Part shown: positions 43,150-52,257 of the stretch, piece by piece
Layout of the letters: every line of letters begins with the position of its first letter
Position numbering within the stretch: position 1 is the stretch's first letter
Assembly (NCBI RefSeq): GCF_036345155.1
Contig: NZ_CP107772.1
Span: 496,001-560,000, forward strand
Length of the DNA stretch: 64,000 nt
Direction of reading: 5' to 3'
Source: Streptomyces sp. NBC_00582
GTDB taxonomy: Bacteria; Actinomycetota; Actinomycetes; Streptomycetales; Streptomycetaceae
Program-made: the position numbers and the translations under genes
Notes under the pieces: model-generated
Databases searched by the model: none
Seen by the model: the letters and a program-made list of their open reading frames with translations, nothing else
Told to the model about the DNA's origin: nothing

Positions 43150-43530
43150 TCAGCGCCCCCGCTCGGTCCACTCCCACAAGCTGAGCGCCCGCTTCATGCG
43201 TACAGCGATGTCCGTCTTCGCCGTCGCGTCCAGTGTCTCCGCCAGCTCCTGGAAACTGGCGGGCCGGACGTCCAGCAGACTCGATACCTCCTCACCGGTC
43301 CGGACCGTGAGCAACAACTCGCACCGCCACTGCGGTGACACCTCCGGTCGATGGCTGAGCCAGTGCTCCATCACCGGGAACAGATAGTGCGACGCCGCCA
43401 CCTGGGCGTGCTCCCGCAGCCAATCGGCCGGGAGCCGCTGGCTGAAGCCCCACCGCGCCGCTTCCTCCTCCAACCGGAGGAGCTGATCGGTGTCCACAGC
43501 CCGGATCGTCCGCGGAAGCGCTGCAGTCAT
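43150..43530 (-). CDS. hypothetical protein, 126 residues
   Basis: A soluble protein beginning MTAALPRTIRAVDTDQLLRL, with Trp/Glu-rich helices (WLREHAQVAASHYLFPVMEH; WTERGR at the end). Strong third-position GC bias supports a real gene. No family recognised. It is flanked by an IS701 remnant and an esterase gene. Confidence 0.55.
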   Translation of the reverse strand: MTAALPRTIRAVDTDQLLRLEEEAARWGFSQRLPADWLREHAQVAASHYLFPVMEHWLSHRPEVSPQWRCELLLTVRTGEEVSSLLDVRPASFQELAETLDATAKTDIAVRMKRALSLWEWTERGR

Positions 43531-43727
43531 GCCGTGATCATGCCATCAGACGGCGCCCCTGGGCTGCCCGGTCCTCGAGTGAAGTTGAGCGCTGACGCCG
43601 GTTGAGGCTGCGGGTGACTGTCAGTGAGCCTTTTCCAACCTCGCACTGAAGCTGCGAGGCGCAGCGTCCGGAAGTAATTCCCTTGCGGTCAAGGGTGGTG
43701 ATCGCCCTACGGTTGCTCCCCGTGACC

Positions 43728-44570
43728 ATGGAGATGCCCTACCAGCCACTTCCGATCGACCAGGCCGACGTGCGCTACATCCACGGACCCGATTCCGCTC
43801 TCCAACCAGGTGTGCCCGCTGGCGAGACGGTCGAGTTTGAGTGGAGGGACAGCGAGGTCTACCCGGGAACCTTCCGGAAGTTCTGGGTACACGTCCCTGC
43901 CCAGTACGACCCGGCGGAACCGGCATCCCTGATGGTGTTCCAGGACGGATGGTGGTACCTGGACCCCGCAGGGGAGGTACGCGGCGCGATCGTCCTGGAC
44001 AACCTCATTCACCGCGGCGACATCCCCGTCACCATCGGCGTGTTCGTCGATCCTGGCGTCTTCCCCGATGCGGAGCACCCAAAGAACCGCAACAACGAGT
44101 ACGACGCCTTCGACGACCGGTACGTCACCTTCCTCCTCACCGAGATCATCCCGCAGGTCGCGGAGCGCTACGCCATCGCCCGGTCGCCCGAACAGTGGGG
44201 CATCTGCGGCGGGAGCAGCGGCGGCAACTGCGCCTTTACCGCCGCGTGGCTGCGTCCGGACAAGTTCCGCCGCGTCATCGCATACCTGTCCAGCTTCGCG
44301 CAGATGCCGGACGGCAATCCCTACCCCTACCTCATCTCCCGCCTCCCCCGCAAGCCGCTGCGCATCTTCATGCAAGGCGGCCACCGCGACCTGCACTGGA
44401 ACGAGCCACGGCGGAACTGGCTCGCCGAAAACCTGCGCGTGGCAGCCGCTCTCGCTGAAGCGGGCTACGACTTCCGCCTCGTCCTGGGAGACGGCGGACA
44501 CAGCCCCAACCACGGCGGTGTCCTGCTGCCGGACGCGCTGCGCTGGCTGTGGCGGCCCAACGAGGATTGA
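43728..44570 (+). CDS. enterochelin-esterase-like serine hydrolase
   Basis: A 280-residue alpha/beta hydrolase of the esterase family that includes Fes/IroE-type siderophore esterases. The nucleophile sits in GICGGSSGGNCAF (about 158-170), with NRNNEYD (about 120-126), a conserved family motif, before it. Asp in GGHRDLHWNE and His in GDGGHSPNHGG complete the triad. The ATG at 43728 is taken; a GTG two codons upstream is an alternative. No siderophore genes are nearby, so the substrate is unknown. Confidence 0.8.
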   Translation: MEMPYQPLPIDQADVRYIHGPDSALQPGVPAGETVEFEWRDSEVYPGTFRKFWVHVPAQYDPAEPASLMVFQDGWWYLDPAGEVRGAIVLDNLIHRGDIPVTIGVFVDPGVFPDAEHPKNRNNEYDAFDDRYVTFLLTEIIPQVAERYAIARSPEQWGICGGSSGGNCAFTAAWLRPDKFRRVIAYLSSFAQMPDGNPYPYLISRLPRKPLRIFMQGGHRDLHWNEPRRNWLAENLRVAAALAEAGYDFRLVLGDGGHSPNHGGVLLPDALRWLWRPNED

Positions 44571-45079
44571 TCGACACACGCATCGTCCAACCAGGCGCCG
44601 GCTGCGGTGAAGTGAGCTGCACCTGCTGGTCGCCCAAAGGGGTGCACAGTCCGCGCTGTGGTGTCGGCCGAGGAGGAGGGGCAGAAGTGCGGCCGGCAGC
44701 TGCTCGGCTGCAAGAGTGTGTCCGCCGCACACTGCGCAGCTGCTCCCACGAGACCTTGGGTGTGCGCCCGGCAGCGCGTCGACGGACGCTGTGGTGAACA
44801 TCGGGAGGGCGGCCGCCCCGGCCCGCGAGGTGCCGTACCGCACCCGCCGCCACTCGGCGGGCTTGATCCATCCCAGGGTGCGCATGTGGTCGAACCCGAC
44901 TCGCCTCACCGGCGTGGCTCGGCGGCCTGGTCAGGAGCGATCGGGGTGTTGGCGGCGACCAGGTCGGCCAGGTCCTCGCGCCGGCACACGGCGTCGACCT
45001 GGTCGGGTTGACGAGCGAGCCGTCGGGTTGCCGCTGAGGTCGGTGAACAGAGGGTCCGACGCACACCACGCCGGCCCCT
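44571..45079. other. 508-bp region of decayed DNA
   Basis: A minus-strand segment at about 44760-44909 reads DHMRTLGWIKPAEWRRVRYG then TSRAGAAALPMF, which looks like the remains of a conserved protein I cannot name. No intact gene is seen. Confidence 0.3.
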
Positions 45080-45258
45080 TAGAGGTCCTGACAAGGCGCT
45101 GGACGTGGCGGTGGGTGATCAGGCAGGTGGCGAGGCCGAGGAAGGCTTCGTGGATGTCGTCGCGCCGTTCCCAGCGGATCCGTAGGCGGCGGAAGCCGTG
45201 CAGCCAGGAGATGGTGCGTTCATGCACCCGCCCGGTCGGCTGCCCGAAACCAATCCGG
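45080..45258 (-). pseudogene. IS5-family transposase, C-terminal remnant
   Basis: Reads RIGFGQPTGRVHERTISWLH then GFRRLRIRWERRDDIHEAFL, the conserved last 70 residues of IS5-type transposases (the E-R-T-x-x-W-L-x-x-F-R-R-L-R-I-R-W-E motif, with the last catalytic Glu region). The rest is missing. It is not in register with the IS5 5' fragment at 2977. Confidence 0.7.
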
Positions 45259-45618
45259 CAAGGTCAGTAACGGGCATGGAGGGCGGCGTGCCATGTGGTG
45301 GCTCGACTTCCTGAAACTCGTGGACTCGTGCGGGGTGTCGGGGCAGGAGACCCTGACTATGTCTCCGACGCGGAGATCCGGTTGCACTGTCCGCCTCCTC
45401 TGCCGACGCCGTCGGTCGGGATCGTAGAGGAACCCGAGGGGAGGAACGGGGGTCGGCTTCGGTGCCCGGAGAACCGGTAACCCAGGAGAAATCCGTCAAG
45501 GCATCAGCCCAGGGCACTCTCGGCCGGCAGGCCGGGCGTTGCGGAATGCTGTCGTGTCCGCCCGGGTCGGTGCCCCGTGGCGCCGATGATGTCGAAGCGG
45601 TCGACGGCGGCGGCATTC
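45259..45618. other. 360-bp region without a gene
   Basis: No family-like reading is seen in any frame. It lies between the IS5 remnant and the end of the TetR gene. Confidence 0.3.
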
Positions 45619-46182
45619 TCACATGGCGCGCAGGCCGCGGTCGGCGAAGGCGATCAGCCACTCGAAGCTCTCGTCGATGTCGGCGCTCCACTGGAAGGCG
45701 TTGCCCGCCTGCAACGTGGCGAAGCCGTGGCAGAGGCTGCGGAGCGTGCGCAGGGCGTGGTCCACGTCGGACTCCGCGATCTCGTAGCCGCGCAGGACCG
45801 CCGTGAACGCGTCGAGCAGCCGCAGGCCGGCCGTGGCCAGCGGATCGTCCGGGTCGGACGGTTCCATGCCGATCGTCGCGGCGTACCGGCCGGGGTGCTC
45901 AAGGACGAAGGCGCGGAAGCCACGTGCCGCGGCCGCCAGGGCGTCGCGGCCCGCGTGCCCCTGGACCGCACTGCCGACGGCGCCGGCGGCCTCGTTCAGG
46001 GCCAGGGTCGCGATGCGCCGGTTGAGGTCTTCCTGGTTGCCCACGTGCTTGTACAGGGACGGGGTGCGCACGCCCACCCGCTCGGCCAGCAAGCCCATCG
46101 TCAGGTTGGCGAAGCCCACCTCGTCGGCGAGGGCGGCACCGGCCGCGACGACGGCCGCCGGGTCCAGGCCGGCCCTAGGCAC
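45619..46182 (-). CDS. TetR-family regulator with C-terminal WHG-type domain
   Basis: A 187-residue protein with an N-terminal helix-turn-helix (FANLTMGLLAERVGVRTPSL, YKHVGNQEDLNRR) and a C-terminal ligand domain with LRTLRSLCHGFATLQAGNAF, a conserved stretch of the WHG/TetR_C_33 group. Its start overlaps the end of the alpha/beta hydrolase gene upstream by 8 bp, so they form one operon. The nested palindrome at 47026-47064 is its likely operator. Confidence 0.85.
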   Translation of the reverse strand: MPRAGLDPAAVVAAGAALADEVGFANLTMGLLAERVGVRTPSLYKHVGNQEDLNRRIATLALNEAAGAVGSAVQGHAGRDALAAAARGFRAFVLEHPGRYAATIGMEPSDPDDPLATAGLRLLDAFTAVLRGYEIAESDVDHALRTLRSLCHGFATLQAGNAFQWSADIDESFEWLIAFADRGLRAM

Positions 46183-47011
46183 GGGCGGCGACGGAGCGGA
46201 GGAAGGCGAGCATGAGCGAAAGCACCTGGTCGGGGAACTGGTCGTGCGGGTAGTGCCCGGCGCCCTCGATCATCTCAAGGCTGCCGAGGCCGGACGGCAG
46301 GGCGTCGACGATCGCCGAACCCTCGGCGTGCGGGTCGGCCCAGTCGGGGTCGAGCGTGCCCATCACGACCAGAACCGGGCAGCGGACGTTGCCGAGCTGC
46401 GCGCCGGCGTCGGTCGGGGCGCTGCAACCCATGCCCTGCAGAGCCTTCATCCGGCCCGGTTCGCGCAGCAGGGAGTCGATGCGGCCGAGCCGCTCGGCCC
46501 AGTGGGCCGGCTTCACGCCGGGGTAGGCGACGTCGAGGTACGAACGCCAGAGCAGCACGCTGCCGAACACGCCCGCGCCGAGCAGCCGCAGCATGCCCCG
46601 CCGGAAACGCTTGACCCGCAGGTCGCCGAGGCGGATCGACTGCTTGCGGGTGAACGGCGCCAACTCGACGACCGCGGTGATCAGTGAGGGCTCCTGCGCC
46701 GCAGCGATGGTGGCGGCGCCGCCGGAGATCGAGTGGCCGACGAGCACGGCCGGGCCGCCCAGGTGGCGGATCACGGCGATCAGGTCGCCGGCGATGGCGG
46801 TGCGGCTCCAGGCCGACCAGCCGACGCTGGACTCGCCGCAGCCGCGCAGGTCGACTGCGGCGACCCGATGGCCCGCCGCCACCAGCTGTGGGATCACGGC
46901 ACGGTGCGCGGCGCGGCTGTCGCCCATGCCATGTGCGAGAACGATCAGCGGGCCGGACCCCGCCACCTCGTAAGCGATCGTGCCGCCGTCGACGGCAAGG
47001 TACTCGGTCAT
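46175..47011 (-). CDS. alpha/beta hydrolase
   Basis: A 278-residue hydrolase: oxyanion HGMG (about 27-30), nucleophile elbow GHSISGG (about 92-98), and an Asp before the C-terminal His in MIEGAGHYPHDQFPDQV. It is probably an esterase or C-C hydrolase. It is first in an operon with the TetR gene, so it is probably induced by the compound it degrades. Confidence 0.85.
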   Translation of the reverse strand: MTEYLAVDGGTIAYEVAGSGPLIVLAHGMGDSRAAHRAVIPQLVAAGHRVAAVDLRGCGESSVGWSAWSRTAIAGDLIAVIRHLGGPAVLVGHSISGGAATIAAAQEPSLITAVVELAPFTRKQSIRLGDLRVKRFRRGMLRLLGAGVFGSVLLWRSYLDVAYPGVKPAHWAERLGRIDSLLREPGRMKALQGMGCSAPTDAGAQLGNVRCPVLVVMGTLDPDWADPHAEGSAIVDALPSGLGSLEMIEGAGHYPHDQFPDQVLSLMLAFLRSVAARA

Positions 47012-47025
47012 GGCACCCCTCAGGT

Positions 47026-47064
47026 TGGCTAATCTCGTTAGCTAGAAGCTAATTTGATTAGCCA
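47026..47064. promoter_or_regulatory. nested palindromes, probable TetR operator
   Basis: Outer arms TGGCTAATC (47026-47034) and GATTAGCCA (47056-47064) enclose inner arms TTAGCT (47038-47043) and AGCTAA (47047-47052). The site is 15 bp upstream of the hydrolase-TetR operon. Two concentric dyads suit two TetR dimers. Confidence 0.75.
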
Positions 47065-47069
47065 GTCCT

Positions 47070-47434
47070 GTCAACGACGAAGCCTGCGGCACGGCCAGGG
47101 GCGACGGAGTACGCCGCCATCCGAGCAGGTGGCGCCGGATCCCGATGACCGACAGCAGCGCGTCCGAGGCACGCTGGCCCCATAAAGCGAGTTCGTCGAT
47201 ACTCCTCGCTCCCGAGACGACCGCGCAGACACACACCAGCAGGATCGCGGTCAGCGAGTACCACCGGCCCCGCCGGGAGCGCGGGTCGGGCACCGAGCCG
47301 AGGTAGGGACGCAGGTCCGCGATCCGACCGGCATCCAGCGGACCCAGCTTCACCAGCACGGCAGGGAGGGGAAAAGATACAGCGGCAGGCACGGGCCACC
47401 TTTGATCATCGGGAGTAGACACCACAATGATCAC
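47070..47434 (-). pseudogene. ISAs1-family transposase, 5' remnant
   Basis: Reads DLRPYLGSVPDPRSRRGRWY, SLTAILLVCVCAVVSGARSI, DELALWGQRASDALLSVIGI and RRHLLGW, the typical N-terminal third of ISAs1/DDE_Tnp_1-associated transposases, with a GTG start at 47432-47434. The catalytic part is missing, cut off near the TetR operator region at 47064. Confidence 0.7.
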
Positions 47435-47567
47435 GAAGCCCCTGCCTGCCCTGCTGTGCGCCCCAACCGGCCACAACCCGACCAGCCGTACACCCCCGGA
47501 ACTTGCAGCAGCCCTGTCATGCGGGTGGGCCAGTAGAGTGGCGGCGGACGAGAGAAGAGATCCTCCA

Positions 47568-48188
47568 ATGGACTCCCGGATATCGCGGATACGCTCCAAG
47601 CTGGCGAAACTGCCGTACCAGGTGCAGCGCAGCCATTCGATGGGTGCCGAGCGCCACGCTTTTCGCCTTGGCCCGCGCATCAGTACCGTGCAGGCAGACC
47701 TCTTCGAAGGCGAACACCACATCGAATTGCCGTTGGCCTACCGCGCATTCCTGGTCGAGCTCGGGGGCAGCGGTGCCGGCCCCTTCTACGGTCTGCTTCC
47801 GCTGGAGGAGTGCAGGCTGTTCACCATGGACCGCCTACCGCCGGACGGCAGCCCGCGGGGATTCCATCACGTGAACCATCCGAACGCTCTGCAAGGAGAC
47901 CTGTTCCTCCACATCATCGAGATGGGCTGCACAGACCTATGCCTTATCGGCGTGACTGGACCCCTCAAGGGCCGCATGCTCACCGGTAACGCGGATGGCT
48001 TCTGGCCCCCGAATGTCTCTTCGGCCCGAGACTTCCTCTCCTGGTACGAACGCTGGCTGGACCACATGCGGGATGGCAAGGACAACGGAGCTCTGGGGCT
48101 TACCTCCCCGGCGACCGTCGCCAGCGCCCCCTGGGGCCCCCGGGCCAGAGCCCGGAACACCCTGCGGCCGCAAGCCGCAGAGCATTGA
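47568..48188 (+). CDS. SUKH (SMI1/KNR4) family protein
   Basis: A 206-residue protein with the SUKH core: GEHHIELPLAYRAFLVELGG, SGAGPFYGLLPLEECRL and, near the end, the GRMLTGNADGFWPPN strand. The ATG at 47568 is chosen because upstream residues are not family-like. The last 30 residues (after WLDHMRDGKD) are low complexity and may have been added by a 3' rearrangement. As at 12853, no cognate toxin is adjacent. Confidence 0.75.
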   Translation: MDSRISRIRSKLAKLPYQVQRSHSMGAERHAFRLGPRISTVQADLFEGEHHIELPLAYRAFLVELGGSGAGPFYGLLPLEECRLFTMDRLPPDGSPRGFHHVNHPNALQGDLFLHIIEMGCTDLCLIGVTGPLKGRMLTGNADGFWPPNVSSARDFLSWYERWLDHMRDGKDNGALGLTSPATVASAPWGPRARARNTLRPQAAEH

Positions 48189-48778
48189 GGCAACCCGTGC
48201 GCCCCGTAGCCGTCGGCAGTGATCTTCGCGGTGTGGCGTGTGGGCGATGTCGCGGGATCGATCGGTCCCTGCTGGCGGGGACTCTCGCGCGGTATCGCCT
48301 GCCGGCAGGAACGCCGGTCCTCCTGGACGAAGCGATGCGGCCGGTGGAGCCGGTCTCCTCCTGGTTTCGCAGTCTGGCGCTGGCCCGGCGTGACGCGAAG
48401 TCGATGCGGGCCTACGCCTACACGGTGCTGATGCTGCTCGGCTTCCTGCTGGCCCGCGGGGCGGATCTGCGCTCGGCCACCGAGATGGACATCCTGCAGT
48501 TCCGGCAGTGGCGGCGTGCGGACGCCGAAGACACGGTGGGGGTGACCACCTGGGACAGGGACGCCGCCGCAATCGTCAGCCTCTACAAGCACCTGGTCCG
48601 CATCGGCTACGTCCGGGCCAGTCCGTGGCGGTCGTCGCAGGGGGAGTCGCTGGGCAGCGGCTTCAGTACGGACGTGCGGGTGCGGCATCTCGAGCTGGAG
48701 CAGTACCTGTTCTTCCGTGACGTCGGGTTCGGCCGGAAACCGGTGGTGACCGCCTGGGCGGGCGAATCACCGTGGACT
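48185..48778 (+). pseudogene. tyrosine recombinase, N-terminal part only
   Basis: About 198 codons of a phage-type integrase: the core-binding domain with SWFRSLALARRDAKSMRAYA, YTVLMLLGFLLARGADLRSA and AAAIVSLYKHLVRIGYVRAS. The catalytic domain (R..HxxR..Y) is absent because the frame is cut at the junction with an MMPL fragment on the opposite strand. It overlaps the SUKH stop by 4 bp. Confidence 0.7.
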
Positions 48779-49120
48779 TACGCCTCCCGCATCCGCGACA
48801 CGAGGAACACCTCGTAGTCCATCGCGAGGCCGAAGACGATGCCCACGAGGAAGATCGGCATCATGCTCATGATCGGCCCGGTCTGTTGCACGCCAAGAGC
48901 GTCGGCCCCATGGCCCTGCTGGAAGACCATGACGACGGTGCCGAGGGACGCCAGGACCGAGAGCAGGAAGCCCAGAGCCGCCTTGAGCGGGACGAGCAGG
49001 GACCCGAAGACCACCGCCGATGTTCAGCGCGGTGGTGCCGGTGACCTCGAGGGTCACCCCGGTCTCGGACTCGACCCCGGGACGCTCCGCCCGGATGGTC
49101 TTCACCAGGTCCTTGGTCTA
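48778..49120 (-). pseudogene. MMPL/RND-type transporter fragment
   Basis: Two frames give TKDLVKTIRAERPGVESETG and VTLEVTGTTALNI, then SLLVPLKAALGFLLSVLASL and MMPIFLVGIVFGLAMDYEVF. This is the conserved part of an MMPL transporter (the G-L-A-M-D-Y-E-V-F proton-relay motif). About 110 codons of a roughly 700-residue protein remain. It is joined to an IclR fragment on one side and an integrase fragment on the other. Confidence 0.7.
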
Positions 49121-49507
49121 CTCGTCGGTCGGCGCCGTGGTCGGCACGGCCGAGAAGACGACCTCCGGGCCGCGCAGGACGCACAGATGGATGGTCCGCC
49201 CGACGGCCCGGTGCAGATCCAGCAGGTACGGAAGCGCGACGTGGCGGACCGCTCCTTCGGGCGACGGCGCACCGAGGGCCATCATCCGGAACGCGATCCG
49301 GTAGCCGATGCCCTCATGTTCGACCGCTCCCACCTGGACGGGCATCCCGAGGACGCGGTAGGCCGTCGACTTCGGCAGACCGGCACGGCGCGCCACCTCA
49401 CTCAGCGTCAACACGTGACCGTTTCGGAATACTTCCAGCAGATCGAACGCCTTCTGCATGGCCGACGACGGAACGGCCGCCTCCCGCACTGCGGCCCCAT
49501 TGCCCAT
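49118..49507 (-). pseudogene. IclR-family regulator, truncated
   Basis: The N-terminus is intact with GGAGGG before the ATG and an IclR helix-turn-helix (MQKAFDLLEVFRNGHVLTLS, EVARRAGLPKSTAYRVLGM). The effector domain starts (VRHVALPYLLDLHRAVGRTI) but stops at residue 129, where family members have about 250. The break coincides with the MMPL fragment. It can probably bind DNA but not ligand normally. Confidence 0.7.
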
Positions 49508-49735
49508 GTGCAGTCCCTCCAGAACGCCTTGAAAACAATCGTTCCAGGGTCTGTCTCGCAGATCGGTGCGGTGGCGAGCGGTCGTCCGCGCGGATGCATC
49601 GCATGGCGGCGGGGGAACGCTCGCCAGGGGATCCTCTGTGTGACGACGCCGGCGCGGCCCGTCCCCCGCAAGCGGGAGGTGCCGCGCCGGGGGGCGCGCA
49701 GCCCGCGGTGGTCTACGAGACAGCCTTTGGGGCGG

Positions 49736-50377
49736 TCAGGCCCTGCTCAGCTTGGCGATGCGCAGCCCGTGCTCGGCGGCATCCTCGTGCCCCGTCTTCA
49801 TCGACTCCTCGGCCAGCCCTCGCAGGTGCGCCATCTCCGGGTTCCAGAACGCGTGGGTCAGCTCCGCCTCGGCGATCTGCAGGTCGAGGCCGAAGACGTC
49901 GGCCAGGATCCTGCGCAGGTAGGGCGTGGCGTAGTCCCAGCCCTCCTTCGGCGAGCCGGGCCCGTAGCCGCCGCCCCGGCTCAGCGTCAGCAGCGCCGGC
50001 TTGCCCTTGAGCGGCTGGTCACCGTGTATCCCCACCTGATCGTGCTTCAGGATCAGGTCGATCCAGGTCTTGACCTGTTCCGGGACGTTCCAGTTGTACA
50101 TCGGCACCGCGAACAGGAACGCGTCGGCGGCGAGGAGTTCGGCGCCGAGGCGGTCGAGGAGCTCGTGCGCCTCGGCCGGGGCCGGTGCGGCCGGGTTGAC
50201 GACTTCGTGGGCGAGCGCGGTCCACGCGTCCCCGGGCAGCGGGTGGACCCCGAGGTCGCGCCGGGTCACGACGCCGCCGGGGTGCTCGGCGAGCCACGCC
50301 TTCTCGGCGGTGTCCGCGAGGGCGCGGCTCACCGATCCTTCGGTACGGATGCTCGCGTCGAGACGGAACAGGTTCAT
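49736..50377 (-). CDS. FMN-dependent NADH:quinone oxidoreductase (azoreductase type)
   Basis: A 213-residue flavodoxin-fold enzyme: LFRLDASIRTEGSVSRALAD (phosphate loop), LFAVPMYNWNVPEQVKTWID (FMN site, P-M-Y-N) and LTLSRGGGYGPGSPKEGWDY. This matches AzoR-type two-electron quinone/azo reductases. The ATG at 50375-50377 has GGAGGA upstream. A MarR gene is transcribed in the opposite direction 594 bp away and could regulate it. Confidence 0.87.
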   Translation of the reverse strand: MNLFRLDASIRTEGSVSRALADTAEKAWLAEHPGGVVTRRDLGVHPLPGDAWTALAHEVVNPAAPAPAEAHELLDRLGAELLAADAFLFAVPMYNWNVPEQVKTWIDLILKHDQVGIHGDQPLKGKPALLTLSRGGGYGPGSPKEGWDYATPYLRRILADVFGLDLQIAEAELTHAFWNPEMAHLRGLAEESMKTGHEDAAEHGLRIAKLSRA

Positions 50378-50970
50378 GGTGCGGTCCTCCAACATAGTTC
50401 TGCTGCGATGCAGATAGTTTGTATCACAGAACATCTACCGAGAAGAAAGGTCAGCCGGCGAACAACCCCCACGACGCTGGAGCCAGAGAAGTACGCGACG
50501 GACTCGTCGGATCTCGGCTGGGCGCCTGCGCTTCGCACCTACGCCGGGCACGTCACCACAGGTGTCCCCGGCGACACACGGCCACCAGGCCATCGCCGCC
50601 CCTCCCGAAAGCGAAACGGCAAGGCCAGGAGTGAGGCCGATGAACGGAGCCGCCACCCCGCGCGCGCCCACCGCCATCGACAACGAGGACCGCACCGTTG
50701 ACATACCTGCTCGAGCACGCCTCGGCGCGTTTGGCTCATCGAGCACGGCCGCGTGCCCGCCGCACATCGCCGTCACCCCCTCGATGTGGACGGCTCCGGG
50801 GAGAGCGACTGACGACCATGGCACGTCTCCTTGCCATAGTCAGGCCGCGACCTGCCACCCGCCGGGTCATTGCGGAGCCAGAGTGCCCCGCTCCCCAAAA
50901 CACCATGTCAGCAAGATGTTCTGCAAGCGATATCATCTGCCGCCGCGCTGAAAGGTGCTACGGTGATGCG
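50378..50970. other. 593-bp divergent region, no confident gene
   Basis: Holds the promoter of the minus-strand azoreductase-like gene and the plus-strand MarR gene. A short segment near 50740-50800 reads IEHGRVPAAHRRHPLDVDGS on the plus strand and may be a decayed coding tail. No intact gene is seen. Confidence 0.3.
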
Positions 50971-51459
50971 ATGTCCCCTGAACCCCGCGGCCGAGCAAGC
51001 GACGGCGCCAAGTGTCTTGCCTTGGACAACGACCTGGTCTGGGCCATTCGCATGATCTCGGGGGCGCTTCGGCGCGCTGCAGCCGACGCCTCGGAGACGC
51101 TGCCCGGAGGAGCACGCGCCTACCTGGTGCTCGTGGCGTTGGCCGAGGCCGGGGACAAACCCCCCACGCAACTCGAACTGGCCGGCCAGGTCGGTCTCGA
51201 CCGAACGGTGATGACCTACCTTCTCGACGGCCTGGAGGGGCAGGGTCTGCTGTCGCGACGCCCGAATCCGCAGGACCGGCGGGCTCGCCACGTGATCCTG
51301 TCGGACGAAGGCCGATCGCAACTGCAGCGCATGCGAACTGATGTCGCGGCCGCTGAAGCACGGCTGCTGGCGGAGTTGAGCGAAGAACAGCGGGCCCAGT
51401 TTCGCGACCTCCTGACCCGGGTTGCGCTCACTGCTCAGCGGGGCACCGTCAAAGACTGA
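50971..51459 (+). CDS. MarR-family regulator
   Basis: A 162-residue winged-helix protein: LPGGARAYLVLVALAEAGDK, TQLELAGQVGLDRTVMTYLL (recognition helix) and the wing PNPQDRRARHVILSDEG. The ATG at 50971 is chosen as it starts the family-like region; AAAGG upstream is a weak ribosome site. It is divergent from the azoreductase-like gene and probably controls it, as MarR proteins often control quinone or azo reductases. Confidence 0.82.
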   Translation: MSPEPRGRASDGAKCLALDNDLVWAIRMISGALRRAAADASETLPGGARAYLVLVALAEAGDKPPTQLELAGQVGLDRTVMTYLLDGLEGQGLLSRRPNPQDRRARHVILSDEGRSQLQRMRTDVAAAEARLLAELSEEQRAQFRDLLTRVALTAQRGTVKD

Positions 51460-51497
51460 GGTGCGTGCTGTTCTCTCTGGAGACAACTGCCAGGTAG

Positions 51498-51650
51498 CAC
51501 AGAAGCGGCGGTGCTGGGCGCGGCTGCCGTCGGCGGTGTGGATTGCATAGAGCCGTACGGTGTGCGTTTCGTGGCCGCGAACGGCTGGACCGGGATCGCG
51601 ACCGTCCCGAAGGCGATCATGCCCGTCCAGGCAGCGGTGGCGCTCACGCT
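51498..51650 (-). pseudogene. Ku-protein (NHEJ) N-terminal fragment
   Basis: Two minus-strand frames joined by one shift near 51568 give AAWTGMIAFGTVAIPVQPFA then HTVRLYAIHTADGSRAQHRR. This matches the start of bacterial Ku (W-x-G-x-I-x-F-G-L-V-x-I-P-V, then H-x-V-R-x-H-Q-x-H and R-x-R-x-x-x-x-C). About 50 of 280-350 codons remain, downstream of an ISL3 transposase remnant. It is not functional. Confidence 0.55.
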
Positions 51651-51734
51651 TCCAGCGGCGGCGGCCGCGGTTCCCCCGCATCCGGGAAGGACCGCAGCCA
51701 CGCCAGGCGCCGGGAGCTCGATCAGCGGCGGTGG

Positions 51735-52257
51735 AGTTCCTCGGCCCCCGGCGGCGCAGGGCGAAGTCATCCACGCCGATCACCCGCGGGACCGCCTGCT
51801 GCGGCAGCGGCAGGCGCCGCAGACAGCGCAGCGCGGTGGCGCGGGAAACGGGCACGGCCAGCAGACCGGCGAGGCGGGCGGCCGCCCGGCCGCATAACTC
51901 CCGCGCCTCCTGCGAGATCTGGTCGGTCAGCCGCACCGTGCGGCGCTGATGGCGCTCCAGCAGTCCGGGAATCCGCTCGCGGAAGGTCTGCCGACGGCAG
52001 CCCGGGACCGGGCAGACCAGCCGCCGTACCCGCTGGTGGACGACGACCTGGCGGCCGTCGACCGGCACGTCCCTCACCGTCCGGCCGTGGCACCCGTGCA
52101 CCTTCGCCGTCGGCGTCCAGCACACCGGACACGGCACTGCCACATCCGGGGTGTGGGCCGTGATCACCACCGCTTCACCGCCGTCAGCCAGGTCCTCGAC
52201 GACCAGCACCGGCAGCCCGGAAAACGCTGTGACCACAAGGGAGTTGACATCCATCAC
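51735..52257 (-). pseudogene. ISL3-family transposase, N-terminal half
   Basis: Starts near 52254 with VVITAHTPDVAVPCPVCWTP (zinc-finger C-x-x-C), VRDVPVDGRQVVVHQRVRRL and a second CPVPGC, then a helix-turn-helix and PQQAVPRVIGVDDFALRR, the first catalytic Asp of ISL3 transposases. The reading becomes unrelated after that and runs into the Ku fragment. About 175 codons remain. Confidence 0.75.

Noticed and set aside
50908..52257. One long minus-strand frame of about 449 codons
   Set aside because: Only its first 175 codons are ISL3-like; later parts belong to a Ku fragment or lie antisense to a real MarR gene, so it is a chimera and not one protein.
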